Positions 16,969 through 26,572 of a DNA stretch of 55,628 nucleotides are shown in pieces. The DNA comes from Candidatus Sumerlaeia bacterium (GTDB lineage: Bacteria > Sumerlaeota > Sumerlaeia > JADFCW01). Under the pieces are notes generated by a model, which was not told the DNA's origin, ran no database searches, and saw only the letters and a program-made list of their open reading frames with translations. The first letter of the stretch is position 1; each line of letters opens with the position of its first letter. Both the position numbers and the translations under genes were made by a program. The stretch spans positions 3,874 through 59,501 of the forward strand of contig JAOAGV010000014.1 of the NCBI GenBank assembly GCA_026415575.1, in the 5' to 3' direction.

Positions 16969-18579
16969 ATGCTGAAAATCTACAACACGCTGACTCGGAA
17001 AAAAGAGGAATTCCAACCCGTCGCGCCGCCGCAGGTGCGCTTCTACAATTGCGGCCCGACTGTGTATGATTACTTTCACATCGGCAATGCTCGCAATTTT
17101 ATCCTGGCTGATCTTATCCGCCGCTATTTGCGCTATCGCGGCTACAAGGTCAAATTTGTCCAGAACATTACCGACATAGACGACAAGATCATCCGGCGTG
17201 CAAATGAAGAAGGCCGCACCACCGCAGAAGTTGTGGCCCAATACACGCACGCGTTCTTCGAGCATATTGCGGCGTTGGGGATTGAACGGGCGGATGTCAT
17301 TCCGCGCGCAACCGAACACATCCCGCAAATGATCGCGTTTATTCAGCGGCTAATCGCAAATGGTATGGCCTACGAAGCCGGCGGCGATGTGTTTTTTCGT
17401 GTCGGCCGGTTCGAAGGCTACGGCAAACTGTCGCGAAAAAAAATCGAGGACTTGCGCGAGGGCGAACGTGTGGAAGTGGACCCGCGTAAAGAAAACCCCC
17501 TCGATTTTGTTCTCTGGAAAGCCGCAAAACCCGGTGAGCCAAAGTGGGACAGTCCGTGGGGGCCGGGCCGCCCGGGCTGGCATATCGAGTGTTCCGTCAT
17601 GGCGATGACACACTTGGGCGAAACGATTGACATCCACTCGGGCGGCTCAGATTTGGTCTTCCCTCATCACGAGAACGAGATCGCGCAATCGGAAGCTGCT
17701 ACAGGCAAACCGTTTGCGCGCTATTGGATTCACAATGCCTTTCTGAACATCGGCGGGGAAAAAATGTCCAAGTCGCTCGGCAATTTCGTAACCATTGACC
17801 AAGTGCTGGCACATTATCCGCCGATGGTCGTAAGGTATTTCTTTTTGTCGGCCCATTATCGCAAGCCGATGGACTATGGCCCGGAAAGCTTGGAGGAATC
17901 GCGCCGTGCGTTGGCAAAACTGGTCGGCGGCATTGAGACCATCGAGAAAGTGCTGGCCCTGACCTCGCCGGAAGGAGAAAAGAACGACGCGCCCGCGACG
18001 CCAGACCACGCGGCGGCGCTGGAGGCAATCCGCAACCGCTTTTGCGAATGCATGGATGATGATTTTAACACGCCGCGTGCATTGAGTGTATTGTTCGATA
18101 CCGTGTCGCAATTACATGAAAAGCGCAAACAATTCGATCATCCCCACGATGGCACTCGAATGCGGGCGTATGCGCGCGCCGCCGTGGCACTGCTGCGCGA
18201 GCTAGGTGCCGTCTTGGGACTCGACCTTACGGAAAAGGCTCTGGGAGGCGGCACCGAAATACCCGTCGAGGCGTTGTTGCGCGTTCTGGCTGAGGCGCTT
18301 TCGCAGGCGCAGACGTCGGGTGCTCACGAGCTGGCCGATTTTCTCGCAGACCGCATCGCGGGATTCGGCTTTACCTATTCGGCCTCGGCCGGCTGGCAGT
18401 CGGAGAGGCCCCTGCCGCCGAATGCGTCCGGTCAGCTGATGGACATTCTGATTGCCGTGCGCAATCACGCGCGGCAGGAAAAGAAGTTTGCCATCGCCGA
18501 TGGCATCCGCGCCGCACTAGGCTCTCTTGGAATTGTGCTGGAAGACTATCGTGCAGGAACCCTGTGGAGAAAGGAATGA
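16969..18579 (+). CDS. cysS: Cysteinyl-tRNA synthetase
   Basis: Class I aminoacyl-tRNA synthetase charging tRNA-Cys, cytoplasmic. It has 536 residues, slightly longer than the usual 460-480. The zinc/cysteine-binding YNCGPTVY (Cys28), the HIGH-type signature HIGN (37-40), WHIECSVMAM and FPHHENEIAQSE supply the zinc ligands. The KMSKS loop is exact at residues 265-269. The extra length is in the C-terminal helical region (after about 400), where cysS proteins are variable. The ATG follows AAGGCAAAGG. It starts the cysS-recR-pdxJ-GT4-hydrolase run on the plus strand. Confidence 0.95.
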   Translation: MLKIYNTLTRKKEEFQPVAPPQVRFYNCGPTVYDYFHIGNARNFILADLIRRYLRYRGYKVKFVQNITDIDDKIIRRANEEGRTTAEVVAQYTHAFFEHIAALGIERADVIPRATEHIPQMIAFIQRLIANGMAYEAGGDVFFRVGRFEGYGKLSRKKIEDLREGERVEVDPRKENPLDFVLWKAAKPGEPKWDSPWGPGRPGWHIECSVMAMTHLGETIDIHSGGSDLVFPHHENEIAQSEAATGKPFARYWIHNAFLNIGGEKMSKSLGNFVTIDQVLAHYPPMVVRYFFLSAHYRKPMDYGPESLEESRRALAKLVGGIETIEKVLALTSPEGEKNDAPATPDHAAALEAIRNRFCECMDDDFNTPRALSVLFDTVSQLHEKRKQFDHPHDGTRMRAYARAAVALLRELGAVLGLDLTEKALGGGTEIPVEALLRVLAEALSQAQTSGAHELADFLADRIAGFGFTYSASAGWQSERPLPPNASGQLMDILIAVRNHARQEKKFAIADGIRAALGSLGIVLEDYRAGTLWRKE

Positions 18580-18614
18580 ATAGCCAATTGTGGAATGCGC
18601 GGTGCCGAAAAGCG

Positions 18615-18649
18615 AACATCCAGAATCCACGATCTAAAATCCAAAACCC
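18615..18649 (+). repeat. Heptamer tandem repeat (5 units) in the recR leader
   Basis: Units AACATCC, AGAATCC, ACGATCT, AAAATCC, AAAACCC occupy the 35 bases ending 3 bases before the recR start codon. They therefore replace a normal Shine-Dalgarno. Same family as 96-130. Confidence 0.7.
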
Positions 18650-18652
18650 AAC

Positions 18653-19255
18653 ATGAAGCTCACTCCTGCCATGGAAACACTCATCGCCGAGTTGGTCAAG
18701 TTGCCGACCATCGGCCGAAAGAGCGCGCAGCGCCTCGCCTTCCATCTGTTGCGGGCCAAGCGCGACGACGCTCTGGCATTGGCGCGGGCCATCGAACGTA
18801 TGAGGGAAACGGTGCGGTTTTGCGCGCAGTGCGGCAACATCGCGGAAGCCGAGCGGTGCGGCATTTGCAGCGATCCGTCGCGCGATCCTTCCCTCATCTG
18901 CGTCGTCGAGGAAGTAACCGACCTCGTGGCGTTCGAGCGGCCCGGCAGCTTTCGCGGCCTCTATCACGTGCTGGGCGGATGCCTGTCACCGCTGCACGGC
19001 GTTACTCCGGAGAAACTGGCCATTGCGCCGTTGATGGAACGGTTGCGTTCGGGCAGTGTGCGCGAAGTCATCATCGCAACCAATCCAAGCGTGGACGGCG
19101 AGGCCACGGCGCTGTATCTGGCCAAGCTGGCGCGGCCGTTGGGCGTGCGCGTGACGCGCATCGGCATGGGAATTCCCATCGGCAGTTCGGTCGAGTTTGC
19201 CGATGAAATCACGGTCCAAAAAGCACTCGAAGGCCGCCGTGAAATCGAGGGATAG
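18653..19255 (+). CDS. recR: Recombination mediator protein RecR
   Basis: RecR with RecF/RecO loads RecA on gapped DNA. The 200-residue length is exactly typical. N-terminal helix-hairpin-helix [20 protein letters not shown], four-cysteine zinc finger FCAQCGN...ERCGIC, then a Toprim domain with [19 protein letters not shown] and [11 protein letters not shown]. It lies 73 bases after cysS, and the gap is largely a heptamer tract that leaves no Shine-Dalgarno before the ATG; expression may be inefficient or leader-dependent. Confidence 0.95.
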   Translation: MKLTPAMETLIAELVKLPTIGRKSAQRLAFHLLRAKRDDALALARAIERMRETVRFCAQCGNIAEAERCGICSDPSRDPSLICVVEEVTDLVAFERPGSFRGLYHVLGGCLSPLHGVTPEKLAIAPLMERLRSGSVREVIIATNPSVDGEATALYLAKLARPLGVRVTRIGMGIPIGSSVEFADEITVQKALEGRREIEG

Positions 19256-19491
19256 CGATTGCGACAGACTTGTCTCGGCGCGAATCTGAATTATCCCGGG
19301 TGGTCCGGCGGATGATTTGATCTGGATACACGGCCCCAGCCCCTCAGACAGTCTTGACAACGCCCTGCGTGCACACAACCATATTGTTGCGTTTGACCGC
19401 GGAGCGGAAAACGGAAACACACAGTATTCATGACAACAGATTGAGTTCCCGCCTTGGCGGGCAAACCATCCATCCGGAATGAGGCACGGAC

Positions 19492-20241
19492 ATGGCTCTA
19501 TTGTGCGTTAACATTGATCACGTCGCCACGGTCCGGCAGGCGCGGCGAACGTTCGAGCCCGACCCGGTAACTGCCGCGATGATTTGCGAAGCTGCCGGCG
19601 CCGCCGGCATCACCTGCCATCTGCGCGAAGACCGGCGTCACATTCAGGACCGCGATCTGCGGATTCTGCGCAAGACCGTCAAGACGCGCCTCAATCTCGA
19701 AATGGCCGCCACAGCGGAAATGATTGCCATTGCGCTCGAGGTCAAACCGGACATGGTAACACTCGTTCCGGAAAAGCGAGAAGAGATCACCACCGAGGGC
19801 GGACTGGACGTGGCCGGCCAGCAAAAGCGCATCGCCGACGCCGCCCATCGGCTCCGCGATGGGGGGATTTTCGTCAGCCTGTTTATCAACCCCGATCCGT
19901 TGCAGGTAGAGGGGGCCGGCGCGACGGAGGCCGATGCAGTTGAACTCAACACCGGTGCGTATGCGAACGCCCGCACGCTCGATGACCGCCGGCGGGAGTA
20001 CCAAATCCTCGTGAACGCGTCGGCTCTGACGCGAACCATGGGATTGACTCTCAATGCAGGCCACGGCTTGACGTATCAAAATGTGCTTCCCATTGCGGCC
20101 ATCGAGGGAATGAATGAACTGAATATTGGTCACACAATTGTCAGCTATGCCGTCCTTTACGGGATGGCCGAAGCCGTTCGCGAAATGACCCGTTTGATCG
20201 AAAAGGCGACCCACTTCCCCCACGCCTACCGTTTGGTATGA
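19492..20241 (+). CDS. pdxJ: Pyridoxine 5'-phosphate synthase
   Basis: PdxJ condenses 1-deoxy-D-xylulose 5-phosphate with 3-amino-2-oxopropyl phosphate in the DXP-dependent vitamin B6 pathway. The TIM-barrel protein has 249 residues (typical 235-250). Family motifs in order: [65 protein letters not shown] and [11 protein letters not shown], then ELNIGH. GAGGCACGG precedes the ATG. The 236-base gap after recR holds a small CCCGCC/GGCGGG hairpin at 19448-19461 and no gene. The PLP-dependent aminotransferase fusion at 24 kb is one local consumer of the cofactor. Confidence 0.96.
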   Translation: MALLCVNIDHVATVRQARRTFEPDPVTAAMICEAAGAAGITCHLREDRRHIQDRDLRILRKTVKTRLNLEMAATAEMIAIALEVKPDMVTLVPEKREEITTEGGLDVAGQQKRIADAAHRLRDGGIFVSLFINPDPLQVEGAGATEADAVELNTGAYANARTLDDRRREYQILVNASALTRTMGLTLNAGHGLTYQNVLPIAAIEGMNELNIGHTIVSYAVLYGMAEAVREMTRLIEKATHFPHAYRLV

Positions 20242-20316
20242 CCAAATCCTTGGTTGGATTTGGTGGAATGCAGAAACGCTTGGGGTTGCCATCCTGCTCC
20301 ATCCGGAGATTTGCCA

Positions 20317-21501
20317 GTGAAAATCTGCTATTTGTGCGCCGACTACGGCATACCGATTCTGGGACGCAAAGGCTGCTCGACGCACGTGCGCGAGACCTGC
20401 CGGTCACTGCGCGAAGCCGGTCACGACATTTTTATTGTTACGCCGCGGCGCGGCAACGATGTCTCCGAATACCGGGATCAGGAGATTATCGAGGTGCCGC
20501 CGTTGCGTTCGCGTGCCATCGGAAGCGATCTGCGCTACTACCTTTACAACCGCCGGATGTTGAAAGCGTTATCGCGCATCATTCGCGAGCGATCGCCCGA
20601 TGTTTTGTATGAACGCTATTCGTTGTATTCGACTGCGGGCATGCGGGTGGCCAAACGGTTTAATCTCCCCCGGATTCTTGAAATCAACTCCCTCCTGGTT
20701 GAGGAGCAAAAGCACCGGATTCATTTTCCCTGGATTGCCACGTGGGTGGAAAACCGCGTTGCCCGGTCAGCTCCGGCCGTGATTGTGGTTTCGTCGCCCC
20801 TACGCGATGCGTTTATTCGGCGTGGCGTGGACCCTTCCCGTATCACCATTATGCCCATGGCGGTGGACGTGCGGCGGTTTCATCCCGACGTGCCGCCGGC
20901 GGACGTGCGCAGGCGGTTTCAGATCGAAGGAAAGACAATCATCGGCTATGTCGGCACTTTGACGGCATGGCACGGCATCGAGCTCTTGTTCGATGTGGCC
21001 GAGCGCCTGAAAGCACAAAACGAGGCCATAGTTATCCTGATCATCGGCGGCGACGAACAAAAAGTTCTCGAAGAGCGGGAGATGGTACAAGCGCGCCGTT
21101 TGGGCGATTATCTGATTTTTGCCGGCAGCGTGCCCTATACCGAGGTGCCGCATTACATCTCTGCCATGGACGTGGCCGTCATCCCCGGTTCGATGGAATG
21201 GGCCTCGCCGACCAAACTGTTTGAATATCAAGCCATGGGCAAGCCTTCCGTGGCTCCCCGTCTTGTGCCCGTCCAAGATGTGCTGACCGACGGCGTGGAG
21301 GGCCTTCTGTTCAGTCCGGGCGATGTCGGTGAACTGACCGAGTGCCTTCTTCGGCTGCATCGCAATCCTGCCGAGCGGTTGGAGATGGGCCGTCGCGCCC
21401 GACGCCGCGTCCTCGAACGCCATGCATGGGAACACAACACTCGCCGCATCTTGGAAATGTTCGACCGAATGCTGAAAGAAAAGGGGAAATATCGTTCCTG
21501 A
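20317..21501 (+). CDS. GT4-family glycosyltransferase
   Basis: The preferred start is GTG at 20317, with CGGAG nine bases upstream, giving VKICYLCADYGIPILG and about 395 residues. It has a GT-B fold. The N-terminal acceptor domain has a Gly-rich loop GRKGCSTHVRETCRSL, and the C-terminal nucleotide-sugar domain has IGYVGTLTAWHGIELLFD. The EX7E-type donor motif lies around SMEWASPTKLFEYQAMGKP. Members transfer sugars from nucleotide donors to glycans, lipids or proteins; the acceptor is unknown. It lies 75 bases after pdxJ and ends 25 bases before the hydrolase, so they are probably co-transcribed. Confidence 0.88.
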   Translation: MKICYLCADYGIPILGRKGCSTHVRETCRSLREAGHDIFIVTPRRGNDVSEYRDQEIIEVPPLRSRAIGSDLRYYLYNRRMLKALSRIIRERSPDVLYERYSLYSTAGMRVAKRFNLPRILEINSLLVEEQKHRIHFPWIATWVENRVARSAPAVIVVSSPLRDAFIRRGVDPSRITIMPMAVDVRRFHPDVPPADVRRRFQIEGKTIIGYVGTLTAWHGIELLFDVAERLKAQNEAIVILIIGGDEQKVLEEREMVQARRLGDYLIFAGSVPYTEVPHYISAMDVAVIPGSMEWASPTKLFEYQAMGKPSVAPRLVPVQDVLTDGVEGLLFSPGDVGELTECLLRLHRNPAERLEMGRRARRRVLERHAWEHNTRRILEMFDRMLKEKGKYRS

Positions 21502-21526
21502 GCTAAATCAACCGCGGAGCCAACCC

Positions 21527-23179
21527 ATGTCAAATCCTGCCAGCCCCAAACACCCCCTCGCTCTGCTCCAGAAATACGGTATTACCGCACTCATTGTCTG
21601 GTTCACTCTGCTTTCCTTCGCATGCGCCGGCACCACCCACACGGCTCTCATGGTGCCCATGAGCGATGGTGTGCGGCTGGCCACCAGCATTTATTTGCCT
21701 TCGAGCGACCGGCGCTGGCCGGCCATTCTCATTCGCACGCCATATAACAAAAGCCATCCTCTGGCCCCGATGATCGGTAGCATGGCCAACTTACGTGGTT
21801 ACGCCTTGGTGGCACAAGACACGCGCGGCCGGTTTGCCTCCGAAGGAAGCGACTTTCCGGTTTTTCTGGCCGACGGCTGGGCCGTTCAGCGCGACGGCTT
21901 CGATACGGTCGAATGGATCGCGCGCCAGCCGTGGTCAGACGGCCGCGTGGCCACGGTCGGCGCCAGCGCCATGGGCGTAACGCAAAACATGATGGCCGTG
22001 ACCGCGCCGCCCCACCTCGTTTGCCAGCATTCCGTTGTTGCCTTCTCGAGCATGTATCATCAAGCGGCGTGGCAGGGCGGCGCATGGCGCAAGGAACTGG
22101 TGGAAAACTGGGTGCGCAGCAACCAGTTCGACGCCCGTACGACGCCGACGTTTTACAGTCATCCCGACTACGACGACTTCTGGCGCCAGTTTGATCCAGA
22201 GCGTCTGGCCGACCGTGTCAATGCGCCGGTGATGTTCGTCGGCGGCTGGTATGACATCTTCAATCAGGGCACCATTGACATGTTCCTTGCTGTTCAGGAG
22301 CGGGGCGGCCCGCACGCCCGCGGCCGCTGTCGCCTTGTCATGGAAGCCTTCGGCCACGGCCGCTCCAACGACCTGAAATTTCGGAACTTGGAGCAGCCCA
22401 AAAATGCGGACCAACTGGCATGGACCGACCTGTGGATGAAACACGGCGGCAAGGGCCTGGAAGACATTCCCCCCGTTCAATACTACGTTCTCGGAGACCC
22501 GGACGACCCTGAAGCGCCCGGAAACGAATGGCGCAGCGCCGAAACTTGGCCGATTCCCGCCCAGATTACCCCTGTGTACCTCTACGCCGACGGACGTCTC
22601 GATTGGACGACGCCCACCGTCCTCAGTGCAAAACGTTCATTTCGCTATGACCCGCTCAATCCTGTTCCAACGGTTGGCGGCGCCAATCTGAGTGGAACAA
22701 AAGGGCCAAAAGACCAGCGCAAAATCGAGAACCGCCCCGACGTACTGCTGTTTGAGAGTCCCGTTCTGACCAAACCGCTTGAAGTGACCGGTCGCGTCAA
22801 AGTCCGTCTCTGGGTCTCGTCGGACGCACCGGACACCGATTTCACGGCCAAGCTGACCGATGTCTATCCCGACGGCCGTAGTATGCTGGTCTTGGACGGC
22901 ATTCGCCGGATGCGGCACCGTAATTCGTATGAGCGAAGCGAGTGGATGGAACCCGGAAAGATTTACGAGGTCGAAATTGACCTATGGTCGGTCAGTATCG
23001 TTTTCAACAAAGGCCATCGGTTGCGTCTGGCCATTTCGTCATCGAACGCGCCGCGGTTCGAGCCGAATCCCAACACGGGCGCGGAACATGCACCGGGCAA
23101 AACCCGTGTTGCCACTAATACCGTCTACTTCGACGCCGAACATCCCTCGCACATTCTTTTGCCGCTACCGGTCCGATAA
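21527..23179 (+). CDS. CocE/NonD-family (X-Pro dipeptidyl-peptidase-like) hydrolase
   Basis: A 550-residue exported alpha/beta hydrolase. The signal segment is about residues 17-38. The S15-type catalytic domain shows DGVRLATSIYLP, YALVAQDTRGRFASEG, a nucleophile elbow GASAMG with Ser147 and FVGGWYDIFNQGT with the catalytic Asp. A His-bearing AFGHG and a C-terminal jelly-roll domain (about 370-550) follow. Family members hydrolyse esters or N-terminal Xaa-Pro peptides; the substrate here is unknown. The usual GxSYxG elbow has Ala in place of Tyr. The last 40 or so codons and the downstream flank are duplicated as a pseudogene at 3530-3770. Confidence 0.88.
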   Translation: MSNPASPKHPLALLQKYGITALIVWFTLLSFACAGTTHTALMVPMSDGVRLATSIYLPSSDRRWPAILIRTPYNKSHPLAPMIGSMANLRGYALVAQDTRGRFASEGSDFPVFLADGWAVQRDGFDTVEWIARQPWSDGRVATVGASAMGVTQNMMAVTAPPHLVCQHSVVAFSSMYHQAAWQGGAWRKELVENWVRSNQFDARTTPTFYSHPDYDDFWRQFDPERLADRVNAPVMFVGGWYDIFNQGTIDMFLAVQERGGPHARGRCRLVMEAFGHGRSNDLKFRNLEQPKNADQLAWTDLWMKHGGKGLEDIPPVQYYVLGDPDDPEAPGNEWRSAETWPIPAQITPVYLYADGRLDWTTPTVLSAKRSFRYDPLNPVPTVGGANLSGTKGPKDQRKIENRPDVLLFESPVLTKPLEVTGRVKVRLWVSSDAPDTDFTAKLTDVYPDGRSMLVLDGIRRMRHRNSYERSEWMEPGKIYEVEIDLWSVSIVFNKGHRLRLAISSSNAPRFEPNPNTGAEHAPGKTRVATNTVYFDAEHPSHILLPLPVR

Positions 23180-23400
23180 AAAAGCGAAACGCCGGTTTCC
23201 GGAGGATTTCCCCATACCTGTGTTGAAACCGCGCCGGGGACGCGCCATGGACGCGCCATTTTCCCGACGGAGGCCCTACATGCGCTTTGTCGGCGGCACG
23301 GAAAGAGATGCCCCCGAAAGGCGCTTCTTCGTCAGCATTTCTCGCACCAACTTCGGTTGCAAGCACACGATTGGGCTGCGGCAGTGGTGAGAACGAGGAT
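23180..23400 (+). repeat. Downstream flank of the hydrolase, duplicated at 3.5 kb
   Basis: About 100 bases after the stop codon (AAAAAGCGAAACGC, CCGGAGGATTTCCC, CGACGGAGGCCCTACAT) are also present after the pseudogene fragment at 3667-3770. A further block at 23335-23362 (GCATTTCTCGCACCAACTTC) resembles 3500-3527, which lies on the other side of the fragment there. No gene is visible. Confidence 0.65.
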
Positions 23401-23878
23401 AGAAAATCTTTGAGGGCACAGATAGTAAATCTTTTTGTAGATCTTTTTCTAAAAAACCGAGTTTTTTCCAAAAGCAATCAGAGATCGTAGTTCAGCTTGT
23501 GCTTTGGAGTGCGGCAGCCATGCTGCCGCTTTGCATTCCTCGTGCTCCTTCCAGCCATACGTTTCCGCTATCGGATCCAGAAAAACACTGCGCGGACAAA
23601 AGAATCAATAAAAGCCAAAAGGGCAGCATGGCTGCGCACAGTCCAAAGAGCGGGCCCTGCGGCCGGTGCTGCCGGCCGCGTTAGGTCGGGGGAATCGCTC
23701 GACAGTCGGCAATAACACAACATCATCTAATGTCCGGCAATCACGTACCATAAAGGGGCTTTCCGCATCGCCGCTTGTGTGGTTGCAAGAAATCCGGATT
23801 ATAAGTGCTGCACGTTACCGGTGCAGACAGGAAACGCCCGCCGGTGATTCGAGATGTTCTCTTTTGCTTCGAGGCACT
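23401..23878. other. Non-coding region between convergent genes
   Basis: This holds an A6C/GT6 hairpin at 23451-23467 (AAAAAACCGAGTTTTTT), which could work as a weak bidirectional terminator. The second MITE-like element is at 23502-23648 and a GC-rich hairpin, GCGGCCGG/CCGGCCGC, at 23659-23679. The remaining 200 bases up to the aminotransferase fusion's stop show nothing. Confidence 0.5.
23502..23648. repeat. Second, decayed copy of the MITE-like element
   Basis: The left arm (23502-23532) is identical over 31 bases to 8241-8271. The right arm (about 23617-23648, AAAAGGGCAGCATGGCTGCG...) is a decayed inverse copy with several changes. The interior, about 85 bases, differs from that of the first element. 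It keeps the arm spacing but not the perfect repeat. Confidence 0.75.
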
Positions 23879-25501
23879 TCAGGCGGTTTCGAGCGCGGGT
23901 TCGCAAAGGCCGCGCAGCAGCTTGAGGAGCGACAGCACTTTGCGTTTCGAGTATTCACCCATCAGGCAGATTTGAATCCAGTTGCGCTTGAGCAGATACT
24001 CGCTGCGATAGCTCAGCAGGTAACCGGCGATTTTAGCACGACGGCCGACCGACATGGACTTGATGTCCGGCGGCAGCGCAATGGTGATCACGGCCGGAGC
24101 CGAGTGCTCTTCGGGGGCCACGAGAGTGAATCCCATCTCGCGCAGACGCGCGCGCAGCTGCGCGCAAAGGTCGGCTTTGGCCTTGAAAAACTCCTCGGCG
24201 TCAAAATGCGTCAATGCCGCGTGCAGCGCGTGAATCAAATTCGAGGAGATCGTGTAGGGGACGCCCTTCTTGGCCTGATATACGCCAAGGTCCAAATAGC
24301 TGGGCAGCCGGTCGGGCGCAGGCGTGAGCGAGTGGTTGTGGAATACAAGCGCCAGCCCGGGAAACGACGCAATGCCCTTGCCGCTGACGCCGGAAGCCAG
24401 ATAGACACCGCGCAAGTCCACGGGTGTGGTGCCGATGGAGCTGATGCAGTCCATGCAGAGATGGATGCCGCGCTCGGCGCAAAGGTTCTTGAGAAAATTG
24501 AGATCGTTCAGAACGCCCGTGGAAGTTTCACAATGGACGGCCCAGAGCCAGCGGATGCGGGGATTGCGTTCGACAGCGGCAATAATGTCGGCCGGTTCGA
24601 AGACTTCGCCCCAGTCGCGTTCGAGCGTATCGAAGGTGAGCCGAAAACGGCGGGCTTGATCAATGAGGCGACTGCCAAACTCGCCGTTGCTGAGAATCAA
24701 ACCGGGGGCATCGAGCAGGGACAGCTGGCCGGCAATGGCATCGTTGGCCAGCGTGCCCGAGCCGGTGAGAATCTGCACGTGGGCGCTGTGGGTGAGGCGG
24801 CATAGCATCCGGCGCGTTTCCTGCATGGTCTCCATAAACGATTCGGAACGGTGAGAGACTGGCTCGCTGGCAAAGGCTTTGCGAACCTTGCGCCGAATGC
24901 CGACGGGGCCGGGCAGGAGGTTGACGATCGAGCCGGGTCTGGCGGGGCTTTTGGCGAGGGTGAGAAGAAGCGGCATTTTGCGTTCAAACACCTCGCGCGT
25001 CAGATACATCGGCTGATACAGGGCGTCGGCGGTTCCCACCAGCGGGCCGAAGGGAGTGAAGCCCAAATGCTGATACAACTTGAGCTGGCGCGTAGTGCCG
25101 GAGATGATGGCCAGATCGTAGCCCTGTTTCTTGCAGTATTCCATGAGTTTGACCATGAGGCCGTAGAAGATATGGCCGCGGCGATGATCTTTTTCGACCG
25201 AGAGAAGGCGGATCTCCACCGGGTGGCGTCCGGGCGGCAGATAGGAGTCGAGATTGGGCAGCTTGCTGTCGAGCGAAAACGGACGCTTGGCGCGGCAACA
25301 AACCATGCCGACGAGCGTGCCGTTCACCAAGCAGATAATATAGGTATTCTCCGGATGGAAGCGGTCCACCAGCTTGCCGTCGGGATTGGGCTTGTGCTGG
25401 GGTATCTCTTCGACAAACGTGCGATAGTTCAAGCGGAAGATTTGATCAAATTCGGATTCCTCGGTAGCGATCTTGAAGACGATACGCTCGGACTTCTTCA
25501 T
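23879..25501 (-). CDS. Fusion of a GNAT acyltransferase and a class V aminotransferase
   Basis: Started at MKKSERIVFK (GGAGGT 11 bases upstream) the protein has 540 residues. Residues about 5-175 form a GNAT domain: VEIRLLSVEKDHRRGHIFYGL carries the acyl-CoA loop, and it ends LKLYQHLGFTPFG. Residues about 185-540 form a fold-type I PLP enzyme of class V resembling 2-aminoethylphosphonate or alanine-glyoxylate aminotransferases. Evidence is LLPGPVGI, TGSGTLANDAIA, HCETSTGVLND, DCISSIGTTPVDL and the Schiff-base lysine at about 375 in SGVSGKGIASFPGLALV. One chain may therefore both transaminate and acylate an amino compound; the substrate is unknown. The aldolase gene 220 bases upstream is on the same strand. 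Confidence 0.88.
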   Translation of the reverse strand: MKKSERIVFKIATEESEFDQIFRLNYRTFVEEIPQHKPNPDGKLVDRFHPENTYIICLVNGTLVGMVCCRAKRPFSLDSKLPNLDSYLPPGRHPVEIRLLSVEKDHRRGHIFYGLMVKLMEYCKKQGYDLAIISGTTRQLKLYQHLGFTPFGPLVGTADALYQPMYLTREVFERKMPLLLTLAKSPARPGSIVNLLPGPVGIRRKVRKAFASEPVSHRSESFMETMQETRRMLCRLTHSAHVQILTGSGTLANDAIAGQLSLLDAPGLILSNGEFGSRLIDQARRFRLTFDTLERDWGEVFEPADIIAAVERNPRIRWLWAVHCETSTGVLNDLNFLKNLCAERGIHLCMDCISSIGTTPVDLRGVYLASGVSGKGIASFPGLALVFHNHSLTPAPDRLPSYLDLGVYQAKKGVPYTISSNLIHALHAALTHFDAEEFFKAKADLCAQLRARLREMGFTLVAPEEHSAPAVITIALPPDIKSMSVGRRAKIAGYLLSYRSEYLLKRNWIQICLMGEYSKRKVLSLLKLLRGLCEPALETA

Positions 25502-25721
25502 CGGTAGTGCACCTCCAACACCAAGGGCTTCGGAACGGACTACATCGTTAGCAGGACAAAAACCTCTGGGACGGTCTTTTCTCCTGCCAAGCAGTATGAT
25601 GCGGAACGAAAGGCCCAACAGATTATGGCAAGCCAGAAACTTGACTGCCGAAATCACGCATTCGTGTTAGGAGTGTGCTAGCCGGCGGTCAGCCCTGTCA
25701 ACGACTGTTTGCAGGAGACAG

Positions 25722-26375
25722 CTAAACCCTTTGGCCGTAGCGTTGGTGGTATCGCTCATACCATTTGGTGATTTCGTCGGGCGGCAGGCGCGCGGGCTGC
25801 CCTAGTTGCATGGCCAGCCAGACCGTGCGGGCCACGTCCTCGACCATCACGGCGGCCTTGAGTGCGGCACGCGGCGAGCGGCCGAACGCAAACACCCCGT
25901 GTCGGCCCAGAAGCACTGCCGGCGACTGCCCCATGGCTGCGATGAGGGCTTCGCCGATATGGTCGCCCTTGTTGTCCACATACGGCGTGCAGGGAATATC
26001 GCCGCCGAATTCATCGGCGATGGCCGTCAGGCAGCAGGGAATGGAGCGTTCGAGCGCGGCAAATGCCGTGGCATAGTTGGAATGGGTATGAATGATGCCG
26101 CAAATGTCCGGGCGGCGGCGATAAATGTAAAGATGGTGCGGAAGGTCCACCGAGGGGTTCAGCCCGTTGGGATTGGTTGGCACGCCGTCGAGCGTAACCT
26201 CGACAAGGTCTTCCGACCGCAGGGTGTCGTAGTCCACCCCGCTGGGCTTGATCAGCACCCGGCCGCTTTCCGGGTCGAAACCGCTGGCATTGCCGCTGTG
26301 CATGGTGACCAGACCACAGCGCGGCAACATGATGTTGGCGTAATGCACTTCATTTCGCAACGCTTGGAGATTCAT
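25722..26375 (-). CDS. Class II aldolase / L-ribulose-5-phosphate 4-epimerase family
   Basis: A 217-residue cytoplasmic zinc enzyme. The pattern LRNEVHYANIMLPRCGLVT and GNASGFD, then VLIKPSGVDYD, matches the AraD/UlaF epimerase branch. The zinc histidines are in IIHTHSNYAT and LLGRHGVFAFG. The C-terminal YERYHQRYGQ resembles the AraD tail. It probably epimerises or retro-aldol-cleaves a sugar phosphate; whether ribulose-5-P or another ketose phosphate is not decidable. Start supported by GGAG seven bases upstream. It may share a transcript with the GNAT/aminotransferase fusion, though the 220-base gap argues for a separate unit. No other pentose genes are nearby. Confidence 0.85.
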   Translation of the reverse strand: MNLQALRNEVHYANIMLPRCGLVTMHSGNASGFDPESGRVLIKPSGVDYDTLRSEDLVEVTLDGVPTNPNGLNPSVDLPHHLYIYRRRPDICGIIHTHSNYATAFAALERSIPCCLTAIADEFGGDIPCTPYVDNKGDHIGEALIAAMGQSPAVLLGRHGVFAFGRSPRAALKAAVMVEDVARTVWLAMQLGQPARLPPDEITKWYERYHQRYGQRV

Positions 26376-26572
26376 TTTGGAACTCCAGAATTAGAGATAA
26401 ACTGAAAGCGACCCTCGGTATTTCGCAGACTTTTGCGCAAGCGCTCCGAGGGAAGCAAGGTTTATTGTGCAACGGCGCGATCGCAACGGCTTTTTTCCAC
26501 AGGCATTTTCCTTGCACATCCCCGCTTGGAGCTCTATAGCCTCTCGGCATTGTTTCGATGGAGGATAAAGGC

